Positions 5,962 through 6,001 of a stretch of DNA of 6,001 nucleotides are shown piece by piece. The stretch comes from Anaerolineaceae bacterium (GTDB taxonomy: Bacteria > Chloroflexota > Anaerolineae > Anaerolineales > Anaerolineaceae), in NCBI GenBank assembly GCA_011620465.1, contig WOZC01000158.1, positions 1 through 6,001 on the forward strand. Reading direction: 5' to 3'. The position numbers and the translations under genes are program-made. Within the stretch, counting starts at the first letter, position 1, and the number at the start of each line of letters is the position of its first letter. The notes below the pieces were generated by a model that was not told the DNA's origin, did no database searches, and saw only the letters and a list, made by a program, of their open reading frames with translations.

Positions 5962-5988
5962 ATTATATCCTTGATTAACAATTAATTG
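5962..5988 (-). promoter_or_regulatory. Candidate promoter of the nucleotidyltransferase-aminotransferase operon
   Basis: On the minus strand a perfect TATAAT lies at 5967-5962, giving a predicted start near 5955 and a leader of about 45 nt. No hexamer resembling TTGACA occurs at 16-18 nt spacing. Instead the perfect 10-bp palindrome CAATTAATTG occupies 5979-5988, 11 nt upstream of the -10. That position suits a regulator site, though an AT-rich palindrome of this size is also expected by chance. The bases from 5911 to the window end hold no gene that I can support. Confidence 0.5.
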
Positions 5989-6001
5989 CCCTATGGGGTC
6001 A

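Noticed and set aside
1..6001. Search for CRISPR arrays, tRNA or rRNA, IS ends, toxin-antitoxin pairs or phage genes
   Set aside because: I saw no direct-repeat arrays, tRNA-like folds, transposase motifs or attachment-type repeats. The genes present are housekeeping or accessory metabolic types.

Overview
The window looks like ordinary bacterial chromosome of roughly balanced G+C. Shine-Dalgarno motifs precede most starts, spacers are short, and there are no phage, IS, CRISPR, tRNA or rRNA signals. The combination of a UMF1-type transporter, a GalE, a long-form sugar-1-phosphate nucleotidyltransferase and a small protein that seems familiar from Chloroflexota would fit an Anaerolineae-like bacterium. 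That placement is a weak inference from protein flavour, not something the sequence proves.

Layout: six genes in two blocks that converge near 2935-3039. The plus-strand block starts with a 12-helix UMF1/Atg22-like MFS transporter (58-1383). A UDP-glucose 4-epimerase, galE (1404-2414), follows 20 nt later, probably in the same transcript. After a 202-nt spacer comes a separate small gene for an uncharacterised 105-residue protein (2617-2934) with its own -10 box and a strong Shine-Dalgarno.

The minus-strand block, read from right to left, starts with a sugar-1-phosphate nucleotidyltransferase with a C-terminal left-handed beta-helix (5910-4897). A class I/II PLP-dependent aminotransferase (4870-3713) follows 26 nt later. 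This two-gene operon ends in a textbook intrinsic terminator (3650-3679). A separately transcribed GNAT acetyltransferase (3609-3040) starts only 40 nt beyond the terminator, with its -10 box just past the T tract.

Functionally, galE and the nucleotidyltransferase both point to nucleotide-sugar supply for cell-surface polysaccharide or glycoconjugate. They lie on opposite strands and are not co-transcribed. The aminotransferase belongs to the amino-acid (AspC-like) class, not the DegT/DnrJ sugar-aminotransferase class, so its pairing with the nucleotidyltransferase does not spell out a pathway. I found no convincing novel system. The items most worth a second look are the small unknown protein, the terminator/promoter junction, and the overlapping dyads in the leader of the nucleotidyltransferase operon.
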